Source of the DNA: Clostridia bacterium
GTDB taxonomy: Bacteria > Bacillota > Clostridia > TANB77 > CAG-508
Length of the DNA: 64,000 nucleotides
Reading direction: 5' to 3'
NCBI GenBank assembly: GCA_017469445.1
Contig: JAFUGK010000002.1
Span: 1 to 64,000 of the forward strand
Position numbers and translations under genes: made by a program. Positions 19,375 through 28,244 of the stretch are shown here, piece by piece. Below the pieces are notes generated by a model. That model was not told the DNA's origin and ran no database searches. It was given only the letters and a program-made list of their open reading frames with translations. Numbering within the stretch: the stretch's first letter is position 1; the number at the start of each line of letters is the position of its first letter.

Positions 19375-20763
19375 ATGAATATTAGAGAAAAATTATATGA
19401 TTTTAGAAATAGGTTAAGAGATAGACATATGTTTAGTATAATAATTGTTTTGCTTGCAATATGTATTTTGTTAGGCATTGCATTATATAAAAAGCAAACA
19501 GAGTATAGACAAGCCAGTGAAAATGCATATAATATGGCGTTTTTTGAACTTGTAAATTATGTACAAAATGTGGAAAATTATTTAGCAAAATCTCTAATTT
19601 CCACTTCGCCAGAGCATGGGGCAGAAACTTTAACTAATGTATGGAGGGAAGCAAATCTGGCAAGTAGTTATTTAGCACAAATTCCGATTGCAATAAATGA
19701 ACTTGAAAATACATCTAAATTTTTAAATCAAGTAAGTGATTATAGCTATTCATTATCTAGAAAGAATATTTATAATGAAGCGCTTTCACAAGATGATTTT
19801 AATAATTTAAAACAATTGCATAATTATAGTGTTGAGCTAGAAAATACATTAAATCAATTAGCTTTAGACATGAATGAAGGTAGAATTTCTTGGGGAGAAC
19901 TAACTAAAAAAGGAAATGTGGCTTTTGCCACACAGGTAAGTAACTTATCTAAAGATAGTTTTGGAAATATAACTAAAAATTTTGATCAATATGCAGGATT
20001 AATATATGATGGAGCCTATTCGGATCATCTAAATGAAGGAGCTAAAAAAGCACTAACAGGAGAAGAAATAACAGAAGAACAAGCAAAAGAAAGAATAAAA
20101 CAATATTTAGGGCAAGATAAGGTTGGAGAAATAACATCAAATGGGTTAATAGAAAATGGACAAATTCCAGCATATGATTTTTCTGTGAAATTAAATAATG
20201 AAGATAATGTAACAGCATATATTTCAATAACAAAGCAAAATGGATATCCTCTGTTAATTAATTATAATAGAGATATTAATGCAGAAGTATTAACAGATGA
20301 GCAGGCAAATGAAATAGGGAAACAATATTTAATAAGCATAGGATTTCCAAACATGAAGGAAACTTATTTTCTAAAGCAGGATGGAATTATAACTATAAAT
20401 TATGCCTATACTCAAAATGATGTTGTAATTTATCCAGATTTAATAAAAGTTAGAATAGCTTTAGATAATGGAGAAGTAATGGGACTTGAAACTTCAGGGT
20501 ATTTAAATTCTCATACAGAAAGGAAAATCGAAACACCTAAAGTATCTAAAGAAACAGCAAAATCTAAATTAAATAAAGACTTAGAAATAGCTAGTGAAGG
20601 ACTAGCAATTATTCCTACAGAGTGGAAGACAGAAATTCTTTGCTGGGAGTTTAAAGGAAAAGTAGAGGAAAAAGAATTTTTAGTGTATGTAAATGCTGAA
20701 AATGGAAGAGAAGAAAACATATTAGTTATAGTAAATACACCAAATGGGACACTTACAATGTAA
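19375..20763 (+). CDS. ypeB: Germination protein YpeB
   Basis: 462 residues. A short basic N-terminus and one membrane helix (about 19-38, FSIIIVLLAICILLGIALY) are followed by the helical YpeB N-terminal domain (ASENAYNMAFFELVNYVQNV is typical) and by PepSY-like repeats in the second half (EEQAKERIKQYLG..., DEQANEIGKQYL..., KETAKSKLNKDL). YpeB sits at the inner spore membrane and is needed for SleB localisation and stability, matching its place right behind sleB. TTAGGAG precedes ATG. Transcription in the forespore is expected from the family; no clear sigma-G promoter was identified. Confidence 0.93.
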   Translation: MNIREKLYDFRNRLRDRHMFSIIIVLLAICILLGIALYKKQTEYRQASENAYNMAFFELVNYVQNVENYLAKSLISTSPEHGAETLTNVWREANLASSYLAQIPIAINELENTSKFLNQVSDYSYSLSRKNIYNEALSQDDFNNLKQLHNYSVELENTLNQLALDMNEGRISWGELTKKGNVAFATQVSNLSKDSFGNITKNFDQYAGLIYDGAYSDHLNEGAKKALTGEEITEEQAKERIKQYLGQDKVGEITSNGLIENGQIPAYDFSVKLNNEDNVTAYISITKQNGYPLLINYNRDINAEVLTDEQANEIGKQYLISIGFPNMKETYFLKQDGIITINYAYTQNDVVIYPDLIKVRIALDNGEVMGLETSGYLNSHTERKIETPKVSKETAKSKLNKDLEIASEGLAIIPTEWKTEILCWEFKGKVEEKEFLVYVNAENGREENILVIVNTPNGTLTM

Positions 20764-20765
20764 AT

Positions 20766-20790
20766 ACAATGCCTACGTTGGGCTATTTTG
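20766..20790 (+). repeat. Half copy of the covarying hairpin element (3' half only)
   Basis: CAATGCCTACGTTGGGCTA matches the 3' half of the element at 18638-18719 and starts 3 bases after the ypeB stop. No left half is present. The variable stem bases here (CAATGC) correspond to the GCATTG version seen in the copy at 53554-53687. Confidence 0.7.
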
Positions 20791-20843
20791 AACTTTAATT
20801 GACTTTTTTCGTAATTCTGCATATAATTGTAACGGAGGGAATT

Positions 20844-22226
20844 ATGGAAAAATTAAATATTAAAGATATATTGAAAGCATGTGATGGAGAATTATTTTGC
20901 GGTAATGAAAATATAAGAGTAAATGGATTTTCTAAAGATACTAGAACAATAAATTTAGGAGATATTTATGTTGGAATAAAAGGTGAAAATTTAGATGGTA
21001 ATAGTTATTATAAAGAAGCAATAGAGAAAGGTGCTGCTGCATGCATCATAGAGGAGGATTTTAAAAATAAATTAGAGCTAGAAAGTATAAAAGAAAGCAC
21101 AATAATTATTGTAAAAAATTCTGTTAAGGCTTTGCAAGATATTGCAAGATATACAAGATTAAATTGCAATATACCGGTTGTCGCAGTAACTGGAAGCGTT
21201 GGGAAAACAAGTACAAAGGATATTATAGCAAGTGGACTTTCTAAAAAGTATGATGTGCTAAAAACAGAAGGAAATAATAATAACCACATTGGTCTACCAC
21301 TTACAATTTTGAAACTAAAAAATCAAAATGCTATGGTACTGGAAATGGGAATGAATCATTTTGGTGAAATAAGTACATTAACAAATATTGCAAAACCAAG
21401 TATTTGTGTAATTACAAATATTGGTACATCACATATTGGAAATTTGGGCTCAAGAGAAAATATTTTAAAGGCAAAGTTAGAAATACTAGAAGGTATGCAA
21501 GAAAGTGGAACGATAGTTATAAATAATGATAATGATTTACTTAATAAATGGGCAAGTGAAAACAAAGGAAAGTATAATATTGTAACTTTTGGAATTGAAA
21601 ATGCAAGCGATTATATGGCGTATGATATAAAAGAGAATGAAGATAATGTTGAATACAAAATTAATATTTTAGGGAAGGAATATGACGTAAAAGTTCCTGT
21701 TCCTGGAAAAAATTTTGTGTATAATAGCTTATCTGCAATAGCAGTTGGAATTCTAAACAAAGTAGAACCTGAAAAAATAATTGAAGGAATAAAAGAGTTT
21801 AAACTTACCAAAAAGAGAATGGAAATAATAAAACAAAATGGCATAACAATAATAAATGATTCATATAATGCAAGCTATGATTCTGTAAAATCTGCATTAG
21901 AGTATTTAAAAACAGTTACTGGAAAAAGAAAAATTGCTGTATTAGGAGATATGCTAGAATTAGGAGATTTTTCTAAAGAATTACATGAAAAAGTTGGAGA
22001 AGAAGTTGTAAAAAATAATATAGATATTTTAGTTACAGTAGGAAAACTTGCAAAACACATAGCTAATATAGCAAAGGAGAATGGGATAAGAGAAGTTGAA
22101 AGCTTTGAGAAGAATGAAGAAGCGGTAGAATATTTGAATAAACAAATACAAGAAGATGATGTGATTTTATTAAAAGCATCAAATTCTATGAGGTTTGGGG
22201 AAATATTAGATAAAATCACAAAATAA
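20844..22226 (+). CDS. murF: UDP-N-acetylmuramoyl-tripeptide--D-alanyl-D-alanine ligase
   Basis: 460 residues from ATG 20844, placed by GGAGGG 5 bases upstream; an earlier in-frame start at 20799 lacks such a site. Mur ligase layout: N-terminal UDP-binding domain (about 1-105), central ATPase with TGSVGKTS at 116-123 and NNNNHIGLP, C-terminal domain with NDSYNAS and LGDMLELG. MurF adds D-Ala-D-Ala to the UDP-MurNAc-tripeptide in the cytoplasm. The next gene encodes the ligase that makes its D-Ala-D-Ala substrate, 39 bases downstream, so the two steps are coupled in one unit. Confidence 0.95.
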   Translation: MEKLNIKDILKACDGELFCGNENIRVNGFSKDTRTINLGDIYVGIKGENLDGNSYYKEAIEKGAAACIIEEDFKNKLELESIKESTIIIVKNSVKALQDIARYTRLNCNIPVVAVTGSVGKTSTKDIIASGLSKKYDVLKTEGNNNNHIGLPLTILKLKNQNAMVLEMGMNHFGEISTLTNIAKPSICVITNIGTSHIGNLGSRENILKAKLEILEGMQESGTIVINNDNDLLNKWASENKGKYNIVTFGIENASDYMAYDIKENEDNVEYKINILGKEYDVKVPVPGKNFVYNSLSAIAVGILNKVEPEKIIEGIKEFKLTKKRMEIIKQNGITIINDSYNASYDSVKSALEYLKTVTGKRKIAVLGDMLELGDFSKELHEKVGEEVVKNNIDILVTVGKLAKHIANIAKENGIREVESFEKNEEAVEYLNKQIQEDDVILLKASNSMRFGEILDKITK

Positions 22227-22265
22227 TAATAAATGAATATAATTCCTATAATGGGGTGATATACT

Positions 22266-23324
22266 ATGCCTAAAATAAATTTAGGAATTATATTTGGCGG
22301 GATAAGTACAGAGCATGATGTGTCTGTTGCATCAGGGCAAGCAGTAGTAGAACATATAAATAGGGAAAAATATAATGTTTTTCCAACATACATAGATAAA
22401 GATGGAAAATGGTATGAATACAAGAACTTAGAAACTGAAAGTGAAAATGAAGTTTGTATTGAAGTTTATGAAAAATATGAAATTAAAAATATAGTAAAGT
22501 ATTTAAGAAAATTAGATATGGTATTCCCGGTTTTACATGGAAAATATGGTGAAGATGGAAGTATTCAAGGAATGCTAGAAATGTTTAATATACCATATGT
22601 GGGCAATAAGGTGTTAGCATCAAGCATTGCGATGGATAAAGTATATACTAAGTTTATAATTGAAAAAGCAGGAATAAAACAAGCTAAATATATTTATATT
22701 AAATATGAAAATGGAAAATATAAATATGTAGAAAATGATTTTGAAGAACAAGAAATAGAATTAAATAAATTTTCTAAGAATGTAAAAAAAGAATTAAGAT
22801 TTCCTATGTTTGTAAAACCTGCCAATTATGGCTCATCTGTTGGAATAACTAAAGCTAAAAATATGAAACAATTAATTGAAGCTATTAAATTAGCAGGAAA
22901 ATTAGATAAAAAAATACTAATAGAAGAAAACATAGTAGGAAAAGAAATAGAGTGCGCAGTGATTGGAACAAAAGAAATAAAAGCATCATGTGCAGGACAA
23001 ATTATACCAGCTGACGATTTTTATACATATGATGCTAAATATAAAAATAATAAATCAAAATTAGTAATACCAGCTAATATAGATTGTGAAGAAGAAGTGA
23101 AAGAAATAGCAATTAAGGCATTTAATGCTATAGATGGGCATGGTTTAGCAAGGGTAGATTTTTTTGTTACGGCTAATAATGAGATTTATTTAAATGAAAT
23201 TAATACTATGCCAGGTTTTACTACTTCTAGTATGTTTCCTAAATTATGGGAGGCTTCTGGGATTAGTTTTACTGAAATTTTAGATATTATAATTGAAGAT
23301 TCTATTAATATCTATACACAATAA
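22266..23324 (+). CDS. ddl: D-alanine--D-alanine ligase
   Basis: 352 residues of the ATP-grasp family. The N-terminal IIFGGISTEHDVSVASG is the Ddl signature; the substrate region shows HGKYGEDGSIQGMLE, and the C-terminus has DFFVTANNEIYLNEINTMPG followed by MFPKLWEASG. It joins two D-Ala for murein synthesis. The usual H-G-x-x-G-E-D-G motif is intact. Whether it accepts D-lactate or D-Ser cannot be decided here; no van-type neighbours are present. GGGGTGAT precedes ATG 22266. Confidence 0.95.
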   Translation: MPKINLGIIFGGISTEHDVSVASGQAVVEHINREKYNVFPTYIDKDGKWYEYKNLETESENEVCIEVYEKYEIKNIVKYLRKLDMVFPVLHGKYGEDGSIQGMLEMFNIPYVGNKVLASSIAMDKVYTKFIIEKAGIKQAKYIYIKYENGKYKYVENDFEEQEIELNKFSKNVKKELRFPMFVKPANYGSSVGITKAKNMKQLIEAIKLAGKLDKKILIEENIVGKEIECAVIGTKEIKASCAGQIIPADDFYTYDAKYKNNKSKLVIPANIDCEEEVKEIAIKAFNAIDGHGLARVDFFVTANNEIYLNEINTMPGFTTSSMFPKLWEASGISFTEILDIIIEDSINIYTQ

Positions 23325-23335
23325 TAATATTTTTT

Positions 23336-23655
23336 CACTCCTTACTGGTCGGACGAGGCATATAATCAAATAAAAATTTTTTCGAAATTAGAAAAGTTAA
23401 TCTAGCTATTTATATGAATTAGTGTCCTCCCAAACTGCGCGTCGTTACAAAAATATTATGATTGTGCATATTGAAAATTTTATGCTTAATATATTATATA
23501 ATTAATTTTTCTTTAAAAGCACTCCATAGCAGGGTAATAGCTGACCAGACGGGGACCCTTCCGAAGAAGAATGATCAAAGTCTGTCAGCGCTTCACGGGT
23601 CTTCGGGAACTGTCGGCATTTTAAATCAAAATTAATTATATAATATATTAAGCAT
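23336..23655. ncRNA. Candidate structured noncoding RNA region between ddl and yqeK
   Basis: Two G+C-richer islands (about 23336-23460 and 23519-23618) stand in an AT-rich gap with no open frame. The second island is closed by a perfect 28-bp inverted repeat, 23482-23509 with 23628-23655, extended by TTTAAAA/TTTTAAA. Inside, GCTGACCAGAC (23540-23550) pairs with GTCTGTCAGC (23580-23589) with one bulged C. CCGAAGA in its loop can pair with TCTTCGG at 23600-23606, a possible pseudoknot. In the first island GAGGCA (23355-23360) can pair with TGTCCTC (23423-23429), and CTGGTC (23345-23350) with GACCAG (23543-23548). One RNA of about 280-320 nt, or two, is possible. The raiA motif RNA of Clostridia is a candidate identity that I cannot confirm. 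The 3' arm ends 9 bases before the yqeK ribosome site. Confidence 0.5.
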
Positions 23656-23675
23656 GAAAATAACAAGGAGGAAAA

Positions 23676-24245
23676 ATGGAATTAAGAGAAATTGAAGAAA
23701 TAGTAAAATCAAAATTGTCAGAAAAAAGGTACAAGCATTCTTTAGCAGTAATGCAAAGATGTGTTGAACTTGCAAAAATATATGATGTAGATGAACCAAA
23801 AGCTGCTATGGTAGGATTAGCACATGATGTGGCAAAAGAAATGGATAAAGAAACTTGCACACAAATTCTAAAAGAAAATAATGTAGAGCTAGATAAAATA
23901 GAATTAGAAAATTTTGCATTATGGCATGCGAAGGTGGGAGCAATTATCTGCAAAAATGTATTTGGATTTTCACAAGATATGGTACAAGCTGTGGAAAACC
24001 ATACTCTCGGAAAAAGAAAAATGGATTTACTTTCTAAAATTTTATTTGTAGCAGATGCAACAGGGTTAGATAGAAATTGGGATGATCTAGAATATGCAAG
24101 AAAACTATCTGAAGTTAGTTTGGATGATACAATTATATACATAATTGATATAAATATTAAAGATAATATTGCTAAAAAAAGGCAAATTCATCCTGAAAGT
24201 ATTATGCTAAGAAATGAATTATTAAGTGAAAAGAATTTATTGTAA
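23676..24245 (+). CDS. yqeK: HD-domain Ap4A hydrolase, YqeK family
   Basis: 189 residues with HD phosphohydrolase metal ligands: H21 in RYKHSLAV, H50-D51 in GLAHDVAKEM, then LWHAKVGA and ENHTLGKRKMDLLSKILFVAD. This matches YqeK, a symmetrical bis(5'-nucleosyl)-tetraphosphatase that splits Ap4A into two ADP. The usual ADYIEPxR segment is changed to ADATGLDR here. In many Firmicutes yqeK follows nadD and precedes rsfS, but neither is in this window, so the gene is in an unusual place. AAGGAGGA precedes ATG 23676. Confidence 0.85.
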   Translation: MELREIEEIVKSKLSEKRYKHSLAVMQRCVELAKIYDVDEPKAAMVGLAHDVAKEMDKETCTQILKENNVELDKIELENFALWHAKVGAIICKNVFGFSQDMVQAVENHTLGKRKMDLLSKILFVADATGLDRNWDDLEYARKLSEVSLDDTIIYIIDINIKDNIAKKRQIHPESIMLRNELLSEKNLL

Positions 24246-24249
24246 ACTA

Positions 24250-24278
24250 TTCACAAAATTATATAAAAGTGATATAAT
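24250..24278 (+). promoter_or_regulatory. Sigma-A promoter for the DnaJ-like gene
   Basis: TTCACA (24250-24255), 17-base spacer, TATAAT (24273-24278), 28 bases before the start codon. It begins 5 bases after the yqeK stop. Confidence 0.65.
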
Positions 24279-24306
24279 TCTAAACAACAATCTCGGTAGG
24301 AGGGTT

Positions 24307-25209
24307 ATGATGATTTTTAAAGATTATTATCGTATACTGGAACTACAGACAAATCGAGTGACCATGGAAGAGATTAAGAACTCATACAGGGAGCTTGCTA
24401 AAAAATACCACCCAGATGTAAATATGGAAAATAAAGCTGCAGAGGAAAGATTTAAGGATATAAATGAAGCTTATAGAGTTTTATCTGATGGAGCTGCAAA
24501 GCGTAAATATGATAGAATGTGGAATAATTACATTGGAAATAAGAAAAGAAAAGAATTTGAAGAAAGTAAAAGAAGTTCAGATTCTGGATTTAGCGATTTC
24601 TTTAATATGTTCTTTGGAAACGTTAAAGAAAATATAGAAGAACGAAAAACAAAAAATAAAAAGCCACAAATAAAAGGAGACAATATAGAAACCGAAATAA
24701 AGGTTAGTATAGAAGATGCATATTATGGCTTAAGCAAAAAAATTTCACTTCGAACTGTAAATGGAAAAATGAAAACATTTTCAGTAAAAGTCCCATCTGG
24801 AATTAGAAATAATGAAAAAATAAGACTTATAGGACAGGGGAAAGAGGGACAAAACGGAGGTAAAAACGGAGACTTATTTATAAGAATAAATATAGAAAGT
24901 AGCGATAAATTTAAACTTGATGGATGTGATTTACGAACAAATTTATTCTTAACACCTTGGGAAGCTGCATTGGGAACAAAAACTCAAATTGATTCAATTG
25001 ATGAAAAAGTTGCATTATATATACCTGCTGGTACACAAAGTGGAGAAAAGCTTACTATTCCACAAAAAGGTTATAAAGATGGAAAAGGAACAAGAGGAAA
25101 TTTAATAGCAGAAGTAAAAATAATGGTACCAACAGAATTGAAAAAAGAAGAAAAAGAGTTATTTGAAAAAATGTCAGAGATTTCTGCATTTAATCCAAGA
25201 AAGATGTAA
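24307..25209 (+). CDS. DnaJ-like co-chaperone without zinc finger (CbpA type)
   Basis: 300 residues from ATG 24307, placed by TAGGAGGG; an upstream in-frame start at 24226 would overlap yqeK and the promoter. J domain at about 5-75 with HPD at 35-37 (AKKYHPDVN). A charged linker follows instead of a full Gly/Phe region (about 80-120), then two DnaJ C-terminal beta domains (IKVSIEDAYYGLSKKIS; GDLFIRINIESSDKF; FLTPWEAALGTKTQIDSID). There is no CxxCxGxG zinc domain, so this is a type II/CbpA-like protein that would present substrates to DnaK. No stress operator (CIRCE) is seen nearby. Confidence 0.88.
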   Translation: MMIFKDYYRILELQTNRVTMEEIKNSYRELAKKYHPDVNMENKAAEERFKDINEAYRVLSDGAAKRKYDRMWNNYIGNKKRKEFEESKRSSDSGFSDFFNMFFGNVKENIEERKTKNKKPQIKGDNIETEIKVSIEDAYYGLSKKISLRTVNGKMKTFSVKVPSGIRNNEKIRLIGQGKEGQNGGKNGDLFIRINIESSDKFKLDGCDLRTNLFLTPWEAALGTKTQIDSIDEKVALYIPAGTQSGEKLTIPQKGYKDGKGTRGNLIAEVKIMVPTELKKEEKELFEKMSEISAFNPRKM

Positions 25210-25234
25210 TAATTTACATAAAATCGGTAACAAG

Positions 25235-25263
25235 TTGACAATAATGTTAAAATAGTGTATAAT
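25235..25263 (+). promoter_or_regulatory. Perfect consensus sigma-A promoter
   Basis: TTGACA (25235-25240), 17-base spacer, TATAAT (25258-25263): both boxes and the spacing match the consensus. It drives the unit of two unknown genes and the VirD4-like gene, implying strong constitutive expression. Confidence 0.85.
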
Positions 25264-25311
25264 TATTATTGTGATTTGTTACAGAAGATAAAGTTAGAGA
25301 GGTGTCAATAT

Positions 25312-25842
25312 ATGGAAAAAAATAATATTGAAGGAAGACATTTCAGTATTACAGATCAGAATGGAGTAAATACAGTAATATATCAAGTAAATAAAACAGC
25401 AAAAGAATATTTAAAAGATTCACCAAAGTACACGGTGGAAAGATTAAATTATACAGAGGAACTTGTTGGAGAGAATAAAAGGAAAACTTTTTTTGTAGAT
25501 GATGTTTCTTCAGAAAATAATCAATTAGTAATTCTTTCATTTGGAAAAGATAAAGTAGTTGTAAACATGGGAATTCTTGAAGAAGATAGAGTTAGAATTT
25601 CTAAAAAACCAATGCCAATGAAATTTAAAGAATTATATAGTGAAGAAGCCATGGAATACAGGGATTTCCCTTATACACCAAATTTGAAAAGACCTATTTC
25701 AATAATAGATCCAACAACAGCTGAGGAAATAAAGCCAACATTATATTATGATGAGGAAAGCAATCAAGTTAAAGGTAAATGTAAACTTAAACCATATAAA
25801 AGCTATTTCGCATTTGAAGTCCGAGATAGCAAGGAAGAATAA
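25312..25842 (+). CDS. Hypothetical protein, first gene of the VirD4 unit
   Basis: 176 residues from ATG 25312, preceded by AGAGAGGTG at about 9 bases; the in-frame start at 25255 would lie inside the promoter. The protein is soluble, rich in Lys, Glu and beta-formers (NTVIYQVNKTAKEYLKDSPK near the N-terminus; PISIIDPTTAEEIKPTLYYD near the C-terminus), without membrane segments, Cys clusters or known motifs. I do not recognise it. It is followed after 17 bases by a 61-residue protein and then by the VirD4-like ATPase. Confidence 0.75.
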   Translation: MEKNNIEGRHFSITDQNGVNTVIYQVNKTAKEYLKDSPKYTVERLNYTEELVGENKRKTFFVDDVSSENNQLVILSFGKDKVVVNMGILEEDRVRISKKPMPMKFKELYSEEAMEYRDFPYTPNLKRPISIIDPTTAEEIKPTLYYDEESNQVKGKCKLKPYKSYFAFEVRDSKEE

Positions 25843-25859
25843 AAAGGAGGACAATATAA

Positions 25860-26045
25860 ATGAGAATATGTGGAATGTTTGGACATAAAGTTAGAGGAAG
25901 AGATGGGAAAACATATCTAAATGTGGATTCTGCTAAAGAGTTCGATTTTAAAAATCCAGAAAAATATTTAGCGGAAAATGGAGAAATGAGTATTAAATTA
26001 GAAGGAAGAAAGAGAACAGTTGGACATGATGATGTAACAAAATAA
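25860..26045 (+). CDS. Small hypothetical protein in the VirD4 unit
   Basis: 61 residues, basic and hydrophilic, with CGMFGHKVRGRDG near the N-terminus and VDSAKEFDFKNPEKYL in the middle. AAGGAGGA sits 8 bases before ATG. There is no membrane helix and no known motif. Its place between the 176-residue unknown and the VirD4-like gene, with short gaps on both sides (17 and 28 bases), supports a real gene in the same transcript. Confidence 0.7.
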   Translation: MRICGMFGHKVRGRDGKTYLNVDSAKEFDFKNPEKYLAENGEMSIKLEGRKRTVGHDDVTK

Positions 26046-26073
26046 ATAAACATATGAAAAGGGTGAAAATTTT

Positions 26074-28119
26074 ATGGGAGAAAAATTAAAAAGAGCCATA
26101 AAAAAAGCAAGAATACATTTTATAGTAGTAATAATACTATGGTTAGTTTTAGCCATAGTATTTGTTGCGCCTATGTCAATTGCTTTAGCAGATGCAAAAG
26201 TTAATGGTGTGCTTCATTTTAAAACTTTTTTTGAAAAATTGTTTGAAAATATGCAAAACCTAGGAACTTCTATATTTTCTGCTTTTGGAGCAAATTACAT
26301 AGGCAATTATTTTGGCGTTTTATTCAAATTTACAATAGTTTATATAATTGCTGCAATAATTGGTATTGCTAAGATGTGGCCAAAATCAGAGTATGATACT
26401 ATAGAACATGGTTCAAGTGATTGGAGCGAACACGGTGAACAATATAAGGTGCTAGATCCTAAAAAAGGAATATTACTTGCAGAAAAGAATTACTTGCCAG
26501 TAGATAAAAGAGGAAACACAAACGTACTAGTAATAGGTGGATCTGGTGCTGGTAAATCTGCATCTTTCGTTATACCTAATGCATACCAACAACTAGGGTC
26601 ATATGTATTTACTGATCCTAAAGGCGAATTATATGATAAAACAGCAGGTTATCTAAGAGCAAATGGATATGAAATAAAGATATTTAATTTGATAAATCCT
26701 AAAAATAGTGATGGGTATAACCCTTTATTCCACATAAAAAGTGAACTAGATGTAGACGTAATTGCAAACACAATTGTAAAAGGACAAGTGGGGGCTGAAA
26801 ATAAAAGTGACCCATACTGGGATGATATGTCAGAAGCTTTATTAAAAGCATTAATATATTATCTAAAGGCAACAAGACCAGAAGAAGAACAAAATTTAGC
26901 AAGTTGTGCAGAACTTGTAAGAGCTGCAAATAATAATGGTGGAGATAACTTGCTTACAAATCTAATGAGCCAATTACCATATGATCATCCAGCAAGAAGA
27001 TATTATAAAAACATTGAAATTGCACCAGATAAAACATATAGTTCTATACTAAGTTCTTTGCAATCTAAACTAGGTAAATTTGATTCTAAAGATATAGCAG
27101 AACTTACATCAACAAATACAATAGAATTTGAAGATATAGGAAGAAAGAAAACAGCTGTATATGTTATATCATCAGATACACATGCAGCATATGATTTCTT
27201 ATTAACAATATTCTTCTCTCAGATGATTCAGCAATTATATGATTTTGCGGATTTAAATGGTGGAGCGTTAAGTATTCCAACATATTTTATACTTGATGAG
27301 TTTGCAAACATCGGTAAAATACCAGATTTTGATAAAAAGATATCAACAAGTAGAAGTAGAAAAATATCATTTAGTGTTATTTTACAGAATTTAGACCAAT
27401 TAGAAGCTGTATATAAGGAAGCCCATGAAACAATAATGGGTAACTGCGATACTCACCTTTTCCTTGGAAGTAACTCACAAAAAACTGTAGAGTATTTTTC
27501 TAAAGCATTAGGAGAAAAAACTATTACACGTGATAATGTTTCAAGGAATACAGACAGAGAAAGTCGTACAACAGGACATGGATATTCAGACCAAATAATG
27601 GCAAGAGCACTTTTAACACCAGATGAATTAAGAAGATTAGATAATGATTTATGTATTATTTATGAAAAAGGTATAAAACCAATAAAAGCAAATAAATATT
27701 ACTACTTTAAGTATCCAACAGCAAAGTATGCAGCAATGTATCCAGCTAGCCACAATGATATAGAACCAATAGATAGAGGAGTGTGGAGAACATATAATCC
27801 ATACAATCCATACGAAGAAGAAAATGAAATAAAAGAAAATACAAAAATAGAATCATTAGATGATTTGTTCGAAGAGCCTAGTGATGATAAAGCAGAAAAT
27901 TTAGAAGAACTAAAAGTGGAAGAACCAAAGCAAGAAAAAGTAGTTCAAAAAGTAGCAACAAATGTAGAGCCTAAAATAGAAGAAAATGATGAACTAGATG
28001 ATTTAATGTCACCAACATTGCCAGATGCCGAAGAAGGAGAAAATTTAGCTGTAGATATTCAAAAAGAATTAGAAGATAAATTTGATGAATTATTTGGTGC
28101 ATTTGACGATGAAGAATAA
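26074..28119 (+). CDS. VirD4/TraG-like coupling ATPase (clostridial CD1115-type)
   Basis: 681 residues. Two membrane helices (about 13-33 and 80-100) are followed by the FtsK/HerA-like ATPase: Walker A GGSGAGKS at 155-162, SYVFTDPKGELYDKTAGYLR, Walker B ending ILDEFANIGKIPDF, and the arginine/sensor stretch STSRSRKISFSVILQNLDQL. A long acidic, low-complexity tail (from about 585) follows the ATPase. VirD4 proteins bring relaxase-DNA complexes or protein substrates to a type IV secretion channel. No relaxase, VirB4, VirB6 or integrase gene is in the window, so this may be a domesticated ATPase or a partner encoded elsewhere. SD is a weak AAAAGGGTG before ATG 26074. Confidence 0.9.
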   Translation: MGEKLKRAIKKARIHFIVVIILWLVLAIVFVAPMSIALADAKVNGVLHFKTFFEKLFENMQNLGTSIFSAFGANYIGNYFGVLFKFTIVYIIAAIIGIAKMWPKSEYDTIEHGSSDWSEHGEQYKVLDPKKGILLAEKNYLPVDKRGNTNVLVIGGSGAGKSASFVIPNAYQQLGSYVFTDPKGELYDKTAGYLRANGYEIKIFNLINPKNSDGYNPLFHIKSELDVDVIANTIVKGQVGAENKSDPYWDDMSEALLKALIYYLKATRPEEEQNLASCAELVRAANNNGGDNLLTNLMSQLPYDHPARRYYKNIEIAPDKTYSSILSSLQSKLGKFDSKDIAELTSTNTIEFEDIGRKKTAVYVISSDTHAAYDFLLTIFFSQMIQQLYDFADLNGGALSIPTYFILDEFANIGKIPDFDKKISTSRSRKISFSVILQNLDQLEAVYKEAHETIMGNCDTHLFLGSNSQKTVEYFSKALGEKTITRDNVSRNTDRESRTTGHGYSDQIMARALLTPDELRRLDNDLCIIYEKGIKPIKANKYYYFKYPTAKYAAMYPASHNDIEPIDRGVWRTYNPYNPYEEENEIKENTKIESLDDLFEEPSDDKAENLEELKVEEPKQEKVVQKVATNVEPKIEENDELDDLMSPTLPDAEEGENLAVDIQKELEDKFDELFGAFDDEE

Positions 28120-28135
28120 GAGGAGAAAATTTTTT

Positions 28136-28223
28136 GGGGCACCTGTTTTCGGGGACACCTACCAAAAGCAGCTTGAAGAAATTCAAGCTGCTTTTGGTAG
28201 GTGTCCCCGAAAACAGGTGCCCC
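28136..28223. repeat. Perfect 42-bp palindrome with GGGGACAC core
   Basis: Arms 28136-28177 and 28182-28223 are exact reverse complements around GAAA, the longest perfect hairpin in the window. It starts 16 bases after the virD4 stop and ends 21 bases before the stop of the converging activase gene, so it can act as a terminator for both. The arm contains two GGGG modules (GGGGCACC at the foot, GGGGACACC inside), linking it to the other GGGGAC elements. Confidence 0.85.
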
Positions 28224-28244
28224 ACTCACATCAACATTTTTCAT

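Noticed and set aside
23551-23558. GGGGACCC in the candidate RNA as another GGGGAC mobile hairpin
   Set aside because: It is not flanked by an inverted GTCCCC arm and is embedded in a different structure.
25312-28119. An integrative conjugative element
   Set aside because: Only a VirD4-like gene is present; no relaxase, integrase, other secretion genes or direct-repeat ends were seen, and flanks are core genes.
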